In this document: positions 62,982-64,000 of the stretch, one piece after another
Numbering within the stretch: the first letter of the stretch is position 1
Layout of the letters: each line of letters begins with the position of its first letter
Source: Candidatus Sumerlaeota bacterium
GTDB taxonomy: Bacteria; Sumerlaeota; Sumerlaeia; MWCT01; JAUWMI01
Assembly (NCBI GenBank): GCA_030613245.1
Contig: JAUWMI010000024.1
Span: 1 to 64,000, forward strand
Reading direction: 5' to 3'
Length of the DNA stretch: 64,000 nucleotides
Notes under the pieces: model-generated
Seen by the model: the letters and a program-made list of their open reading frames with translations, nothing else
The model's database searches: none
Told to the model about the DNA's origin: nothing
Made by a program: the position numbers and the translations under genes

Positions 62982-64000
62982 GTGGGACAGCCAGGTCGAA
63001 CGCCGACAACGTGGAAAACGTATCTGCTTCCTCTTTTGCTTTATGGGGCGCTCACAGCTGTGATGACCTTTCCGCTGGTTGTCTATTTTGGCAAGCGCAT
63101 CATCGGGGAGCCGTACGATGCGACAATGTTTGTCTGGAACATGTGGTGGTTCAAACACGCGTTGTTTGGCCTGCACACATATCCCTTTTATACCGACTAT
63201 ATTTTTTACCCAGAGGGCGTAAATCTCTACCTCCAGACCCTCTGTCTGTTCAAGGTTTTTGTCTCAATTCCCTTGCAATATTTTCTCTCAATTATAGTTA
63301 CGTACAATCTCATGGTTTTTGTCACATTTGTGGGCAGTGGTTTTACCGGCTATTTACTGGGGCGGTACCTGATTCGCGATGCCTTTGGCGCATTTATCTG
63401 CGGCGTGATCTTCGCCTTCAGTACATTTCGCCTGGTTCATTGTCTGGGCCACCTAAACCTGATATCAACTGAGTGGATACCACTTTTTGTGCTGTTTCTG
63501 ATCAAGCTCTTGCGAAGACCGACATGGAGTGCAGCGTTGTTGACAGGTTTGTTCTTTCTGTTAGTGGCTCTAAGCTCATGGTATCTTGCAACGGGGTGTG
63601 TTATTTTGGGCGCCGTTGTGGTAGTCTGGCATTTAGTGCGGGGAAAGGTCAGATGGCGGCACATCGGATATCTCGCGCTCGCAGGAGCGCTGAGTGGAGT
63701 GCTTCTCATGCCCCTCATGGTGCCGATGGTTCGAATCGTCCTGAGTGGAGAGCAACCGGTGGTAGGTATGACCGCGCAAGATCAGGTGCACTATTCCATG
63801 GATCTTGCCTCGCCATTCATTTTTTCCCCAAGGCATTTTCTCTTTGGACAGGTCGCGCAGGAGGTATATAACAATCGGATGTCAGGGGTAGGGCTGGAGC
63901 GCGACTCGTATGTGGGGTTCGTAGCAATAATTTTGAGTTTCATTGCAGTGCGTCGCCTGAAAAAAGTAACCTGGCTCTGGATATGGTGTGGCGCGGTTTT
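62982..64000 (+). CDS. polytopic membrane protein, possible glycosyltransferase (3' truncated by window)
   Basis: The frame is open from GTG 62982 to the window end (339 codons, no stop). A good ribosome-binding site (aaggag) precedes the start. The first helix (LPLLLYGALTAVMTFPLV) is followed by a loop with GEPYDATMFVWNMWWFKHAL and YTDYIFYPEGVNLYLQTL. This GDxxxxxWNxWW...FYPxG pattern is common in a family of large membrane proteins near GT39 enzymes, of unproven glycosyltransferase activity. Further helices follow (IVTYNLMVFVTFVGSGFTG, AALLTGLFFLLVALSSWYL). The function is unknown and the C-terminus is outside the window. Confidence 0.7.
   Translation, partial: MGQPGRTPTTWKTYLLPLLLYGALTAVMTFPLVVYFGKRIIGEPYDATMFVWNMWWFKHALFGLHTYPFYTDYIFYPEGVNLYLQTLCLFKVFVSIPLQYFLSIIVTYNLMVFVTFVGSGFTGYLLGRYLIRDAFGAFICGVIFAFSTFRLVHCLGHLNLISTEWIPLFVLFLIKLLRRPTWSAALLTGLFFLLVALSSWYLATGCVILGAVVVVWHLVRGKVRWRHIGYLALAGALSGVLLMPLMVPMVRIVLSGEQPVVGMTAQDQVHYSMDLASPFIFSPRHFLFGQVAQEVYNNRMSGVGLERDSYVGFVAIILSFIAVRRLKKVTWLWIWCGAV

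Overview
The window looks like a chromosomal stretch from an uncultured Gram-negative (diderm) bacterium of moderate GC content. Diderm evidence is indirect: lipobox proteins, Wzx/Wzy/Wzz-type polysaccharide genes, a LAB_N membrane protein and a PilT motor. No ribosomal or other phylogenetic marker is present, so I do not name a phylum. No transposase, integrase, phage gene or CRISPR array was recognised.

Region 1 (about 1-31,000) is a surface-polysaccharide locus. It holds nucleotide-sugar genes (RmlD-like, two SDR epimerases, GDP-mannose dehydratase, a CDP-paratose 2-epimerase-like gene), GT4 and GT2 glycosyltransferases, a Wzz-like chain-length protein, one Wzx flippase, two O-antigen polymerase/ligase-type proteins, two large GT39-type membrane glycosyltransferases, three methyltransferase domains, a B12-type radical SAM enzyme and two TPR membrane proteins. 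The locus is full of recombination scars. A radical SAM gene is split by an AT-rich two-gene cassette. N-terminal or C-terminal stubs of GT2, GT4, GDP-fucose synthase and epimerase genes remain. A tRNA-Arg lost its middle by recombination between its anticodon and T arms. The paratose-epimerase gene carries an in-frame amber codon. An exact 119-bp direct repeat of that gene lies at both ends of the locus (1-119 and 30137-30255).

Region 2 (31,095-38,967, all minus strand) is mostly housekeeping: apt, clpB, an Hsp20 gene with a sigma-54-like promoter, a LAB_N/GT2 pair, a zinc-ribbon protein and folC. Region 3 (39,032-47,396) has two lipoproteins (one with TPRs), a secreted duplicated-domain protein with a clear promoter and terminator, a lone Wzm-type ABC permease, a GT87-like enzyme and an exported phospholipase D-like protein. 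Region 4 (47,459-64,000) has a membrane-bound spermidine-synthase-like protein, UDP-xylose synthesis (UDP-glucuronate decarboxylase, UDP-glucose dehydrogenase), pilT, a Lon-substrate-domain protein, cobO, a 1299-residue TPR/DUF3857/degenerate transglutaminase protein, acpS and two polytopic membrane proteins, the last running off the window.

The best candidate for something undescribed is a shared C-terminal module resembling Ca-dependent carbohydrate-binding modules (CBM36/60 type). It occurs on a TPR membrane protein next to wzz and on an O-antigen-ligase/TPR protein 22 kb away. A GT39-type enzyme beside the second one ends in a different CBM_4_9-like jelly roll. This suggests an envelope or exopolysaccharide machine whose membrane enzymes and scaffolds carry their own glycan-binding tails.
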